From Streptomonospora salina (GTDB lineage: Bacteria; Actinomycetota; Actinomycetes; Streptosporangiales; Streptosporangiaceae): a stretch of DNA of 64,000 bases. Positions 27,152-35,052 of the stretch are shown here, piece by piece. The first letter of the stretch is position 1, and every line of letters begins with the position of its first letter. The DNA lies in assembly GCF_014204715.1 (NCBI RefSeq), contig NZ_JACHLY010000001.1, positions 4,610,501 to 4,674,500 of the forward strand, given 5' to 3'. The translations under genes were made by a program, and so were the position numbers. Under the pieces are notes generated by a model, which made no database searches, was not told the DNA's origin, and saw only the letters and a program-made list of their open reading frames with translations.

Positions 27152-28320
27152 GGTCGGTCGCGGTGGTCGGTGCCTCGCTGGCCGGTGTGGAGACCGCACG
27201 CGCGCTGCGCGAGCGGGGGTTCGACGGCAGGCTCACCGTCGTCGGCGACGAGGTCCGCCCGCCCTACGACCGCCCGCCGCTGTCCAAGGACTACCTGCTG
27301 GGCAAGGCCGACGCCGCCGACCTCGCCCTGCTCGACCGCGACGACGAGGACCGCCTGTGCGCCGACTGGCGGCTGGGCGTGCGCGCCACCGGCCTGGACC
27401 TGCGCCGGCGTGCCGTCGCGCTCTCCGACGGAACCGAGACCGTCGCCGATGCGGTGGTCGTCGCCACCGGCGCCGCACCCAACCGGCTCCCGGGCACCGC
27501 CGGCGTCGAAGGCGTGCACGTGCTGCGCAACGTCGCCGACGCCGACGCGCTGCGCGCGGACCTCGCCTCCGGATCGCCGCGCGTGGCCGTCATCGGCGGT
27601 TCGTTCATCGGCGCCGAGATCGCCTCGGCCTGCTCGGCGCTGGGTCTGGAAACCACCGTCGTCGAGGCGCTGGAAACGCCGATGGCGCCGGTGCTGGGCC
27701 CGGTCGTCGCCCGCGCGGCGGCGGGACTGCACGCCGACAACGGGGTGCGGCTGCTGTGCGGCGTCCCCGTCAGCGGGCTCCGCGGGTACGGCCGGGTCAC
27801 CGGCGTCGACCTCGCCGACGGCACCGTCGTTCCGGCCGACGTGGTCGTGATGGGCATCGGCGCCAAACCCGCCACCGCCTGGCTGGCGGGATCCGGACTG
27901 GAGCTGGACGACGGGGTGGTCTGCGGCACGGGGCTGCTGACCGCGGCCGGCGGTGTCGCGGCCGTGGGCGACGTGGCGCGGCTGCGCGGATCCGACGGTA
28001 CCGACGCCCGTCCCGAGCACTGGACCGCCGCAGCCCAGCAGCCGGGCGTGGCAGCGGCCAACCTGCTCGCCGGAGCCGCCGTCACCGAGTACCGGCGCTC
28101 TCCCTACTTCTGGTCCGACCAGTACGGGGTGCGGCTGCAGTTCGCCGGCCGGACCGAGCCCGGCGACGACGTGCGCGTGGTGGAGGGATCGCTGGAGGAG
28201 CGCGCCTTCGCGGCGGTCTACGAACGCGGCGGCGCGGTCACCGCCGCGGCGGCCATGGACCGGCCGCGCAGCTTCACCCGCCTGCGCCGCGGCATAGGCC
28301 GGTCCGCGGCCCCGGTGTGA
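27148..28320 (+). CDS. NAD(P)H:ferredoxin reductase (BphA4 type)
   Basis: FAD reductase of 390 residues with two dinucleotide folds (VAVVGASLAGVETARALRE; VAVIGGSFIGAEIASACSALG), the YDRPPLSKDYLLG segment and a C-terminal thioredoxin-reductase-like domain (YFWSDQYGVRLQFAG). It transfers electrons from NAD(P)H to the Rieske ferredoxin. The ATG overlaps the ferredoxin stop (ATGA). Known GbcAB systems use a different, FNR-fused reductase (GbcB), so this pairing is a variant. Confidence 0.92.
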   Translation: MRSVAVVGASLAGVETARALRERGFDGRLTVVGDEVRPPYDRPPLSKDYLLGKADAADLALLDRDDEDRLCADWRLGVRATGLDLRRRAVALSDGTETVADAVVVATGAAPNRLPGTAGVEGVHVLRNVADADALRADLASGSPRVAVIGGSFIGAEIASACSALGLETTVVEALETPMAPVLGPVVARAAAGLHADNGVRLLCGVPVSGLRGYGRVTGVDLADGTVVPADVVVMGIGAKPATAWLAGSGLELDDGVVCGTGLLTAAGGVAAVGDVARLRGSDGTDARPEHWTAAAQQPGVAAANLLAGAAVTEYRRSPYFWSDQYGVRLQFAGRTEPGDDVRVVEGSLEERAFAAVYERGGAVTAAAAMDRPRSFTRLRRGIGRSAAPV

Positions 28321-28384
28321 GCCGGGGGCGGCGGATCCCGTTGCCGCGGACGTCGCCGGTCCGGTGGTTTCCGAGGAGGGCCGT

Positions 28385-28414
28385 CGCCGGCCGGAGGGGG
28401 AGACCCGGCCGGCG
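28385..28414. terminator. hairpin between reductase and xylA
   Basis: CGCCGGCCGG (28385-28394) and its complement (28405-28414) with a 10-nt loop, between convergent genes. No T tract, so strength is uncertain. Confidence 0.55.
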
Positions 28415-28434
28415 GCGGCGAGGAGGCGCTGGGG

Positions 28435-29592
28435 TCAGCGAACGCCCATCAGGTGGTCCAGCGCGAGCTGGTCCAGCCGCTCGAAGTGGTAGCCGCGCTC
28501 GCCTACCGAGTCCAGGTCCAACTGCTCGCTGCGCAGGTCGGCCAGCGACTCGCCGTCGCCGAGCGTGGGCACCGACAGCTCGCCCACGCGCGAGGCCTCC
28601 AGGGCCGCCTGGACCTCGGGGTCGGCGCGGAAGGCCTTCGCCTTCTCCCGCATGATCAGGTAGTTGCGCATGCAGCCCTCGGCCGAGGCCCACACGCCGT
28701 CCATGTCCTCGGTCCGCGGCGGCTTGAAGTCGAACTGCCGCGACCCCGTGTAGCCGGCGTTCTCCAGCAGGTCGACCAGGAAGAACGCCTCCTTCACGTC
28801 GCCGGCTCCGAAGCGCAGGTCCTGGTCGTACTTGATGCTGCGCTGGCCGTTGAGGTCGATGTGGTACAGCTTGTCGTGCCACAGAGCCTGGGCCACGCCG
28901 TGGGCGAAGTTGAGCCCGGCCATCTGCTCATGGCCGACCTCGGGATTGACGCCCACCATCTCGGGGTGGTCCAGCTCGTTGATGAAGGCCAGCGCGTGGC
29001 CGACGGTGGGCAGCAGCACGTCGCCGCGCGGCTCGTTGGGCTTGGGCTCCAGCGCGAAGCGCATGTCGTAGCCCTGCTCGCGCACGTATTCGCTCAGGAT
29101 GTTGAACGTCTCGCGCAGCCGGTCGAGCTGAGCGTGGTCGTTCTTGCCCGCCTCGGTCTCGGCGCCGTCCTGGCCGTTCCAGCACACGTAGGTCTGGGCG
29201 CCCAGTTCCGCGGCGAGGTCGATGTTGCGCAGCACCTTGCGGATGGCGTAGCGGCGCACGTCGCGGCTGTTGGAGGTGAACCCGCCGTCGCGGAACACCG
29301 GGTGGCTGAACAGGTTGGTGGTGGCCATCGGCACCGCCAGGCCGGTCTCCTCCAGCACGCCCTGGAAGCGCTTGACGAGCTGCCGGCGGGTATCGGCGTC
29401 GCTGCCGGGCGGGACGAGGTCGTCGTCGTGGAAGGTGACGCCGTAGGCACCCAGGTCGGAGAGGCGGCGCACGGCCTCGACGGTGTCCAGCACCGGGCGC
29501 ACCGGCTCGCCGAAGGTGTTGACGCCCTGCCAGCCCACCGTCCACAGGCCGAAGGTGAACTTGTCGTCGCGGACGGGCTGGTAATCGTTCAT
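28435..29592 (-). CDS. xylA: xylose isomerase
   Basis: Class I (actinobacterial type) isomerase of 385 residues interconverting D-xylose and D-xylulose. The start ([12 protein letters not shown]), the catalytic His in [11 protein letters not shown], the metal Glu in [24 protein letters not shown] and [17 protein letters not shown] all match Streptomyces XylA closely. Residues reading CWNGQDG replace the more usual WGGREG. It lies 70 bp downstream of xylB and is probably co-transcribed from the operator-bearing promoter at 31142-31165. Confidence 0.97.
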   Translation of the reverse strand: MNDYQPVRDDKFTFGLWTVGWQGVNTFGEPVRPVLDTVEAVRRLSDLGAYGVTFHDDDLVPPGSDADTRRQLVKRFQGVLEETGLAVPMATTNLFSHPVFRDGGFTSNSRDVRRYAIRKVLRNIDLAAELGAQTYVCWNGQDGAETEAGKNDHAQLDRLRETFNILSEYVREQGYDMRFALEPKPNEPRGDVLLPTVGHALAFINELDHPEMVGVNPEVGHEQMAGLNFAHGVAQALWHDKLYHIDLNGQRSIKYDQDLRFGAGDVKEAFFLVDLLENAGYTGSRQFDFKPPRTEDMDGVWASAEGCMRNYLIMREKAKAFRADPEVQAALEASRVGELSVPTLGDGESLADLRSEQLDLDSVGERGYHFERLDQLALDHLMGVR

Positions 29593-29662
29593 GGCTGATC
29601 CTCGTTCGGTTTCGACTGGGGACCGGCTCCGGTCCCCCGTGGCAGACCCGCCGGGCAGCGGT

Positions 29663-31054
29663 TCACACCAGGGCGCCGCGCGCCCGGGCGTAGCGCTCCC
29701 GGACTCCGGGTGCAGGTGCGGCCTCGTACACGTCCGCGCTGCCCGGGCCGGACCACTCCGGCGGCTCGGTGGTCGCGGCCAGCGCCCAGGCGGCCTGGCG
29801 CGCCGCGCCGTCGGCGACGTACTCGCCCGGTTCGGGCACGACCACGGGCCGGCCCAGGATCCCCGGTGCGATCGACCGCACGGCCGCCGAGCGTGCGGCG
29901 CCGCCGATCAGCAGCACGCGGTGTACCGGAACGTCCTGGGCGGTGAGCGCGTCCACCGCGTCGGCGAGCCCGCACAGCATGCCTTCGACGAACGCACGGG
30001 CCACGGCCGCCGGGTGCAGGTTGGCCCGCGTCATGCCGTCGAGGCGGCCGGCGGCGTCGGGCAGGTTGGGGGTGCGCTCGCCGTCGAGGTAGGGAACCAG
30101 GGTCAGTCCTTCGGCGCCCGACGGCGCCGACAGCGCGAGCTTGCCGAACTCCTCCAGGTCCACGCCGAGCATCCGCGCCCCGGCGTCGAGCACGCGCGCC
30201 GCGTTGAGGGTGGCCACCAGCGGCAGGAACCGCCCGGTAGCGTCGGCGAACCCGGTCACCAGGCCCGAGGAGTCGGCGACCGGGTCGTCGGAGACGGCGA
30301 AGGCGGTTCCCGAGGTTCCCAGCGACACGACGACGTCGCCGGGGCGGGCCTCCAGGCCGAGCGCGGCGGCCATGTTGTCGCCGGTGCCCGGTGCGACCGT
30401 GCCGATGTCGGGCAGGCCGGCGACCCGGACGGGGCCCGCGTTCTCCGCGGGTCCGGCGACGCGCGGCAGCCCCAGGTCGCGGCCGAAGGCCATGCGCAGC
30501 AAGTCGGGGCGGTAGGTCCCCCGAGCGGTGTCGAAATAGCCGGTGCCGGAGGCGTCGCCGCGGTCGGTGACGGGGTCGGTTCCACCGCGCAGCCGCCAGG
30601 TCAGCCAGTCGTGGGGGAGCATGACCTGTTCGGTGCGGGCGGCGTTGCCGGGTTCGTGCTCGGCCAGCCAGCGCAGCTTGGTGACGGTCAGGCTGGCGAC
30701 GGGGACGCTGCCTACGGCGTGCGCCCATTCGGCGGGGCCGCCGAGCTCGTCGACGAGGTCGCGGGCGGCGCCGGCCGAACGGGTGTCGTTCCACAGCAGG
30801 GCGGGACGCACGACGGCGCCGTCGCCGTCGACGGCGACCATGCCGTGTTGCTGGGCGCCCACGCCGATGGCGGAGACGCCGTCCAGCAGGCCGTCGCCGC
30901 AGACCTGCAGCAGAGCGTCCCACCAGTACTGCGGGTCGATCTCGGTGCCGTCGGGGTGGGCCGCCTGCGCACTGCGCACCAGGGCGCCGGTGTCCGCGTC
31001 GCGTACCACGATCTTCGTGCCCTGGGTGGAGGAGTCTACTCCCGCGACCAGCAT
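29663..31054 (-). CDS. xylB: xylulokinase
   Basis: FGGY-family kinase of 463 residues that phosphorylates D-xylulose. It shows [17 protein letters not shown] at the N-terminus, [13 protein letters not shown], and [12 protein letters not shown]. The second ATPase half carries [10 protein letters not shown] and [15 protein letters not shown]. First gene of the xylBA unit. No ROK repressor gene is present in the window. Confidence 0.96.
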   Translation of the reverse strand: MLVAGVDSSTQGTKIVVRDADTGALVRSAQAAHPDGTEIDPQYWWDALLQVCGDGLLDGVSAIGVGAQQHGMVAVDGDGAVVRPALLWNDTRSAGAARDLVDELGGPAEWAHAVGSVPVASLTVTKLRWLAEHEPGNAARTEQVMLPHDWLTWRLRGGTDPVTDRGDASGTGYFDTARGTYRPDLLRMAFGRDLGLPRVAGPAENAGPVRVAGLPDIGTVAPGTGDNMAAALGLEARPGDVVVSLGTSGTAFAVSDDPVADSSGLVTGFADATGRFLPLVATLNAARVLDAGARMLGVDLEEFGKLALSAPSGAEGLTLVPYLDGERTPNLPDAAGRLDGMTRANLHPAAVARAFVEGMLCGLADAVDALTAQDVPVHRVLLIGGAARSAAVRSIAPGILGRPVVVPEPGEYVADGAARQAAWALAATTEPPEWSGPGSADVYEAAPAPGVRERYARARGALV

Positions 31055-31141
31055 CGTCGGATCTCCAAGCGCGTCGGGATCAGGGGGTACAGGGATCTGA
31101 GCGCGGGGGCCGCACGCGAGGCGCTGCGCACCGCGGTCTGA

Positions 31142-31165
31142 TTAGTTTGGTCTCTGGACTAACTA
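31142..31165. promoter_or_regulatory. ROK/XylR-type operator upstream of xylB
   Basis: TTAGT (31142-31146) and ACTAA (31158-31162) form a dyad, extended by overlapping TAGTT/AACTA arms. AT-rich TTAGT...ACTAA dyads are typical of ROK-family XylR sites. About 90 bp upstream of the xylB start. Confidence 0.6.
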
Positions 31166-31251
31166 GAAGTCAATCCCGCTGGGGGAATGAAGACGCTGGT
31201 GAACGCTGCACGGTGGCGGGTGCCGGATCGCGCGTCCGGGGTGCACGGAAC

Positions 31252-31306
31252 AGCGGCGGTCCCGGATCGTGCGGCGGAATCCGCCGCACGATCCGGGACC
31301 GCCGCT
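31252..31306 (-). terminator. perfect 27-bp hairpin after the XRE gene
   Basis: Arms 31252-31278 and 31280-31306 are exact complements around one central base. It begins 10 bp past the stop of the XRE-family gene. No T tract follows on the minus strand. Confidence 0.7.
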
Positions 31307-31315
31307 CGCGGTGTC

Positions 31316-32224
31316 TCAGCCGAGGTCGTCGAGGATGCGGCGCAGGTAGCGGGGCGTCTCCGAGGCCGGCGCGGCCTCCAGGCAGAGCCGGTCCATGACC
31401 GCCATGTAGTGGTCGGTCTCCTCGGGCTTGTCGAAGTAGAGCGAGCTGGTCAGCTGCTCCAGGTAGACCACGTCGGGCAGATCGGCCCCGGTGAAGCGCA
31501 GGATGCTGAAGGGGCCGCCGGCCGCGGCGTGCCCGCCTCGGGCGAACGGCACGATCTGCAGCGTGATGTTGGGAAGCGTGGCCATCTCGATCAGGTGCTC
31601 AAGCTGGGCGCGCATGGCATGGGTGCCGCCCAGCGGCCGGCGCAGCGCGGCCTCGTCGACGACCGCCCACAGCCGCGGCGGGTTCGGGCCGGTCAGGCGC
31701 TGCTGGCGGGTCATGCGCAGGTGCACCCGCCGGTCGATCTCGTCGACGGGGGCGTTGCCGTGCCCGAGCATGATCACCGCGCGGGCGTACTCCTCGGCCT
31801 GTAGCAGCCCCGGCACGAACTGGAGCTCGTAGGTGCGGATGATCGAGGCGGCTTCCTCAAGGCCGACGTAGACTTCGAACCAGCTCGGCAGCACGTCGCT
31901 GTACTTGTGCCACCAGCCGGGGTTGTTGGCCTGGCGCGCCAGCGACAGCAGCGTGGCGCGCTCGCCCTCGTCGTCGACGCCGTAAAGCGTGAGCAGGTCG
32001 GCGACGTCGCGCTCCTTGAAACTGACCTGGCCGAGCTCCAAGCGGCTGATCTTGGCGTGGGACGCGCGGATCTCGTAGCCGGCGTCCTCGCGGCTGATCT
32101 CCTTGGCCGTGCGCAACCGCCGCAGCTGGGTGCCGAGCAGGATGCGCAGCACCGTGGGTCCGCCCCGGGACTGCGCGAGTACGTTCGCAGGAGGAGTGTC
32201 CTCTTCCGGCCGCGCTATCTCCAT
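31316..32224 (-). CDS. XRE-family regulator with DUF5753 (WhiJ-like)
   Basis: DNA-binding protein of 302 residues. An N-terminal HTH (LRILLGTQLRRLRTAKEISREDAGYEIRAS with segments such as HAKISRLELGQ) is followed by the large DUF5753 domain (YELQFVPGLLQAEEYARAVI; LTGPNPPRLWAVVDEAALRRPLGG; PDVVYLEQLTSSLYFDKPEE). These WhiJ/Scr1-like proteins occur in actinobacteria beside a DUF397 protein and an RsbW-like ATPase, and affect development and secondary metabolism in Streptomyces. Both partners lie upstream here. A palindrome at 32274-32295 suggests autoregulation. Confidence 0.92.
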   Translation of the reverse strand: MEIARPEEDTPPANVLAQSRGGPTVLRILLGTQLRRLRTAKEISREDAGYEIRASHAKISRLELGQVSFKERDVADLLTLYGVDDEGERATLLSLARQANNPGWWHKYSDVLPSWFEVYVGLEEAASIIRTYELQFVPGLLQAEEYARAVIMLGHGNAPVDEIDRRVHLRMTRQQRLTGPNPPRLWAVVDEAALRRPLGGTHAMRAQLEHLIEMATLPNITLQIVPFARGGHAAAGGPFSILRFTGADLPDVVYLEQLTSSLYFDKPEETDHYMAVMDRLCLEAAPASETPRYLRRILDDLG

Positions 32225-32273
32225 TTTGCCCCTCCGAGAGCAGCTGACCGAGCTAGTGAATCAGAATACCGGC

Positions 32274-32295
32274 GGTTGCGGCAATTGCCGTAACC
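32274..32295. promoter_or_regulatory. 22-bp palindrome upstream of the XRE gene
   Basis: Ten of eleven base pairs match around the centre at 32284/32285 (core GCGGCAATTGCC with GGTT and AACC ends). It lies 50 bp upstream of the regulator start, a standard place for a repressor site. Confidence 0.65.
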
Positions 32296-32743
32296 GGTGC
32301 ACACGCCCCATCTCGGTGCCGAACGATGTTAGGTGCACACTCTGCGATCGCGCCCGGATGCGTTGTGTGGCGGCAGCGCGAGGGGTGCCGGCGCTTCCCG
32401 TCCTGGTCGAAGGGGGTCGGCGCGGCATCGCCGGTGCGGCGCCGCGTGAATTGCGCGGCGGATATCCGAAGCGGCGGCGGATTTCCGTCGGGATCGGCCT
32501 TGCGGAAGTCGATTGCGCTGACAACCTCAGGCGCCGACGCGCGTCCGCGCACGCACGCGCAGAAAGACGGGAGGCGGTGGAATTGCACGGAAACGTCGCC
32601 GGTCCGCGCGGTGGACCTGCGATGGAGCCAGGCCGGCCCGGCCCTCCCCGGCCGAGGCGGCGGGGGTCAATGTGGGGCGGGGGCGCCGGGGCGCGCCGTT
32701 CCGGGGCCGGATCCGGCTGCGCAGCGGGCCGTCCGCGCCGGGC
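32296..32743. other. gene-free region between XRE and DUF397 genes
   Basis: About 450 bases with no convincing coding sequence on either strand; the short open frames here have no domain-like pattern. It may hold the rest of the XRE promoter. Confidence 0.5.
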
Positions 32744-32760
32744 CGCCTGCGTCGCAGGCG
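32744..32760 (-). terminator. hairpin directly after the DUF397 gene
   Basis: CGCCTGCG-t-CGCAGGCG, abutting the stop codon of the DUF397 gene on the minus strand. Confidence 0.5.
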
Positions 32761-32997
32761 TCAGTCGAGCAGGTAGTCGAACTCGCCCTGCTTGGCCCCG
32801 TGGACGAAGGCCGTGATCTCGGCCGGCGTGTAGATCAGGGCGGGCCCTTCGGGGTGGCGGGAGTTGCGCATCGCGATCGCGCCGTCCGGCAGGCGGGCGA
32901 CCTCCACACAGTTGCCGCTCGGGTTGCTGAGCTCGGATTTGCGCCACACGGCGCTCCGGAGGCTGCCGGCGGGGATGCCGTTGTAGGTCTGCTGCAT
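32761..32997 (-). CDS. DUF397 protein
   Basis: Small protein of 78 residues from the ATG at 32997, preceded by AAAGAGAG (an ATG 42 bp further out has no better RBS). The domain pattern W-R-K-S-E-L-S-N-P-S-G-N-C-V-E-V-A, then VAMRNSRHPEGPALIYT-like and AEITAFVHGAKQGEFD, is the DUF397 consensus. DUF397 proteins are partners of WhiJ/Scr1 XRE regulators and probably modulate them by direct contact. Confidence 0.92.
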   Translation of the reverse strand: MQQTYNGIPAGSLRSAVWRKSELSNPSGNCVEVARLPDGAIAMRNSRHPEGPALIYTPAEITAFVHGAKQGEFDYLLD

Positions 32998-33066
32998 CTG
33001 TGCTCTCTCTTTCGGTGCTGTCGCGATCGGCACGATCATCCGCGGCTCGCGCGGCAGACTACATGA

Positions 33067-33109
33067 TGCACGTGCATATGTGCTTGCAAGAGTGCTTGCG
33101 TTCGTAAAC
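33067..33109. promoter_or_regulatory. composite operator upstream of the DUF397 gene
   Basis: Contains the motif TGCACGTGCAT followed by ATGTGCTTGC (33067-33087), and a second element GTGCTTGCGTTCGTAAAC (33092-33109) with GYTTRC-N4-GYAARC symmetry. Both elements recur at 33394-33424 before the ATPase gene with 17/21 and 14/18 identical bases. About 70 bp upstream of the DUF397 start. Confidence 0.65.
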
Positions 33110-33393
33110 TACGTTAACTGCGACGATATGCGGCAAGACTCCGGAGACTGGGCCAGATGGGTCATTTGGTGTCAATTGGGACCTTTGGGCACAAGTTCCG
33201 GACCCCGGTAGGGAAGCGGGGAGCCCCGCTGAGCCGCTTCCGGCCGGGTGTCGGATGCTCCGGGTGCTGTGCGCTGCACGGACGTTGCGCATGTGGGGGA
33301 CGGGGTGTGTCGGGTCCGACGTGATCCGCTTAAATTCTTATAACGAACGGCTACAGGGGGGACATACGGGCTTCTACTCACTAGACTAGTTTT

Positions 33394-33424
33394 TGCACAT
33401 GCATTCGTGCTTACGTCTGTAAGC
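33394..33424. promoter_or_regulatory. composite operator upstream of the ATPase gene
   Basis: TGCACATGCAT plus TCGTGCTTAC (33394-33414), overlapping GCTTAC-gtct-GTAAGC, a perfect inverted repeat (33409-33424). Same layout and orientation as 33067-33109. It lies 62 bp before the ATPase start. The rest of the 488-bp divergent region holds no gene. Confidence 0.65.
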
Positions 33425-33485
33425 GACGACAGATGGGGATGCACGTGGACCCGTACGGCGCGAGCCCGACAGCGCAAGGAGCGCG

Positions 33486-34046
33486 ATGACTGCGCACTCT
33501 GCCCACTTCAAAGCCGGTGGCCGCTTCCTTGAGTCCGGCAGCGCCAAAGTCCCGTCGGCACGCGTCGGCGATGTTCCGGGGGGATGGCAAGGCCTCTCGC
33601 TGGCGCCGCTGCCCGTCGGGGACCACTTCGTCCGCCCCGCCACCGCGGTGTGCGGTCTGGGGTTCCATCCGTCCTCGGTCAAGCGGGCCCGCGACTTCGC
33701 GGTCGGCGTGCTGGAGGACTGGGCCCTGGACCGCCTCTCCAGCGACCTGCGCCTGGTGGTGTCCGAGTTGGTCACCAACGCGTGCCGGCACGCCGCGCCC
33801 GTGGAGTCCGGGATGCTCTCGGAATGGTCGGTGCAATTCGGCCTGGTCCGCGGCGACGGCGAACTCACCTGCATGGTCTTCGACCCCAGCCGTGCCGCTC
33901 CGGTGCTGGACGACAGCGACGGCTTCGGCGAAGGCGGGCGCGGCCTGCGCCTCATCGACTCCTACAGCTCCGACTGGGGCTGGAACATCCTCGACGGGCA
34001 GGGAAAGGTGGTCTGGGCGGCGTTCTCCATTCCCGACGCGCCCTGA
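33486..34046 (+). CDS. RsbW-like HATPase (AbaA/WhiJ-cluster ATP-binding protein)
   Basis: Small GHKL ATPase of 186 residues. After a ~50-residue variable N-terminus come SVKRARDFAVGVLEDW, the N box LVVSELVTNACRHA and the G boxes VFDPS and EGGRGLRLIDSYSSDWGW. Members act as anti-sigma factor kinases, and this subfamily is found with WhiJ-like regulators. It is divergent from the DUF397 gene and shares its operator motif, completing the XRE-DUF397-ATPase trio. A strong terminator follows. Confidence 0.9.
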   Translation: MTAHSAHFKAGGRFLESGSAKVPSARVGDVPGGWQGLSLAPLPVGDHFVRPATAVCGLGFHPSSVKRARDFAVGVLEDWALDRLSSDLRLVVSELVTNACRHAAPVESGMLSEWSVQFGLVRGDGELTCMVFDPSRAAPVLDDSDGFGEGGRGLRLIDSYSSDWGWNILDGQGKVVWAAFSIPDAP

Positions 34047-34081
34047 GGGGCACCACCCGAACACCCCTCGCCCTTCCGGAT

Positions 34082-34121
34082 AGGGCGCCGCCGCCCGCGA
34101 CAGGCGGCGGCGCCCTTTTTT
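34082..34121 (+). terminator. intrinsic terminator after the ATPase gene
   Basis: Fourteen-pair stem (34082-34095 with 34103-34116), 7-nt loop, then a T run. Confidence 0.93.
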
Positions 34122-34307
34122 GCGGTCCGCGTCCACGCGCCGCCGTGCGCGCCCGGCCGCGCACCGGCCCCGGCTACGGCGTCGCCCCCTCCCGCCGCGT
34201 CCTGCGCGCGAAGGCCGGGCCGGTCGCGTCGTAACGGCGCGCCGGGCGGGCCGCCGGCTGTCGGGGCGGTCGCGCCGACGAGGAGCCGGGCCGACGTGCG
34301 TGTACTA
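34122..34307. other. gene-free GC-rich stretch
   Basis: Spacer between the terminator and the TetR operator; nothing recognisable. Confidence 0.4.
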
Positions 34308-34358
34308 ATTTGGGCGTACGACCAAATCGATTGACCAGAACGAACGACCAGAACGAAC
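34308..34358. promoter_or_regulatory. TetR operator plus tandem 13-bp repeats
   Basis: ATTTGGGCGTACGACCAAAT (34308-34327; 9 of 10 pairs) is followed by two exact copies of GACCAGAACGAAC (34333-34345, 34346-34358) and a partial third. It lies 77-127 bp upstream of the TetR start. Confidence 0.65.
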
Positions 34359-34434
34359 GACCGATGTGTTCGCCCGAACGGCGACCCGGGGCCGGATGCG
34401 CGCACGGCGCGTCCTCCGCGGGCGGGGAGGATCC

Positions 34435-35052
34435 ATGGCACGACCCACCACGGCCGAGCGCGGCCGCGAGGTCCGGCGCAAGCTGCTCGACACGGCCTGC
34501 GAACTGATCGCCGAGCACGGCTGGACGGCGGTCAGCACCCGCATGCTGGCCGACCGGGCCGGTGTCACACCGGGGCTGGTGCACTACCACTTCTCCTCGG
34601 TCCAGGCGCTGCTGCGCGAGGCCGCCACCGGGGCCATGCGCGACTACCTCGCCCGGGCCCCGGAGGAGTTCGAGCGGGCCGCCACGGCGCAGCGGGGCCT
34701 GGACACCCTGTTCGGCGACCTCGACCGGCACACCGGGCTGGACCCGCTGTCGCTGCTGTTCACCGAGACCTACCTGGCCTCGACCCGCGACGGCGCGCTG
34801 CGCCGCGAGATCGCCGTCCTGCTGGAGGAGTTCCGCGGCCGGGTCGGAGCCTGGCTGGACGGCCACGGCGTGGCCGAGCCGGATACGACCGCCGCGGTAC
34901 TGGCCGCGGCGGTCGACGGAGTCCTGCTGCACCGCGCACTCGACCCCGGCCTGCGCGGGTCGGACATCGCGCCGGTCCTGGGCCGCATCCTCGCGCCGGC
35001 CCGCGTCGCAGCTACCGCCGAAGAGACCGACAGAGCGGGTGATCGGGAATGA
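34435..35052 (+). CDS. TetR-family regulator
   Basis: Repressor of 205 residues, starting at the ATG behind GGGGAGG. The HTH is in REVRRKLLDTACELIAEHGWTAV and MLADRAGVTPGLVHYHFSSVQALL. The C-terminal ligand domain is all-helical and unassigned. Its stop overlaps the FAD monooxygenase start, so the two are co-expressed, probably under its own control through the palindrome at 34308. Confidence 0.93.
   Translation: MARPTTAERGREVRRKLLDTACELIAEHGWTAVSTRMLADRAGVTPGLVHYHFSSVQALLREAATGAMRDYLARAPEEFERAATAQRGLDTLFGDLDRHTGLDPLSLLFTETYLASTRDGALRREIAVLLEEFRGRVGAWLDGHGVAEPDTTAAVLAAAVDGVLLHRALDPGLRGSDIAPVLGRILAPARVAATAEETDRAGDRE

Noticed and set aside
32253-32588. A 111-residue minus-strand open frame between the XRE and DUF397 genes
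   Set aside because: No domain-like pattern, no RBS and it overlaps the XRE promoter palindrome.
33061-33130. Short direct repeats resembling a CRISPR start
   Set aside because: Only two degenerate copies of GTGCTTGC with no regular spacers; better explained as operator half-sites.
31316-34046. XRE gene plus neighbours as a prophage remnant or toxin-antitoxin system
   Set aside because: DUF5753, DUF397 and HATPase domains identify the actinobacterial WhiJ-type trio; no integrase, att site or phage gene is present.
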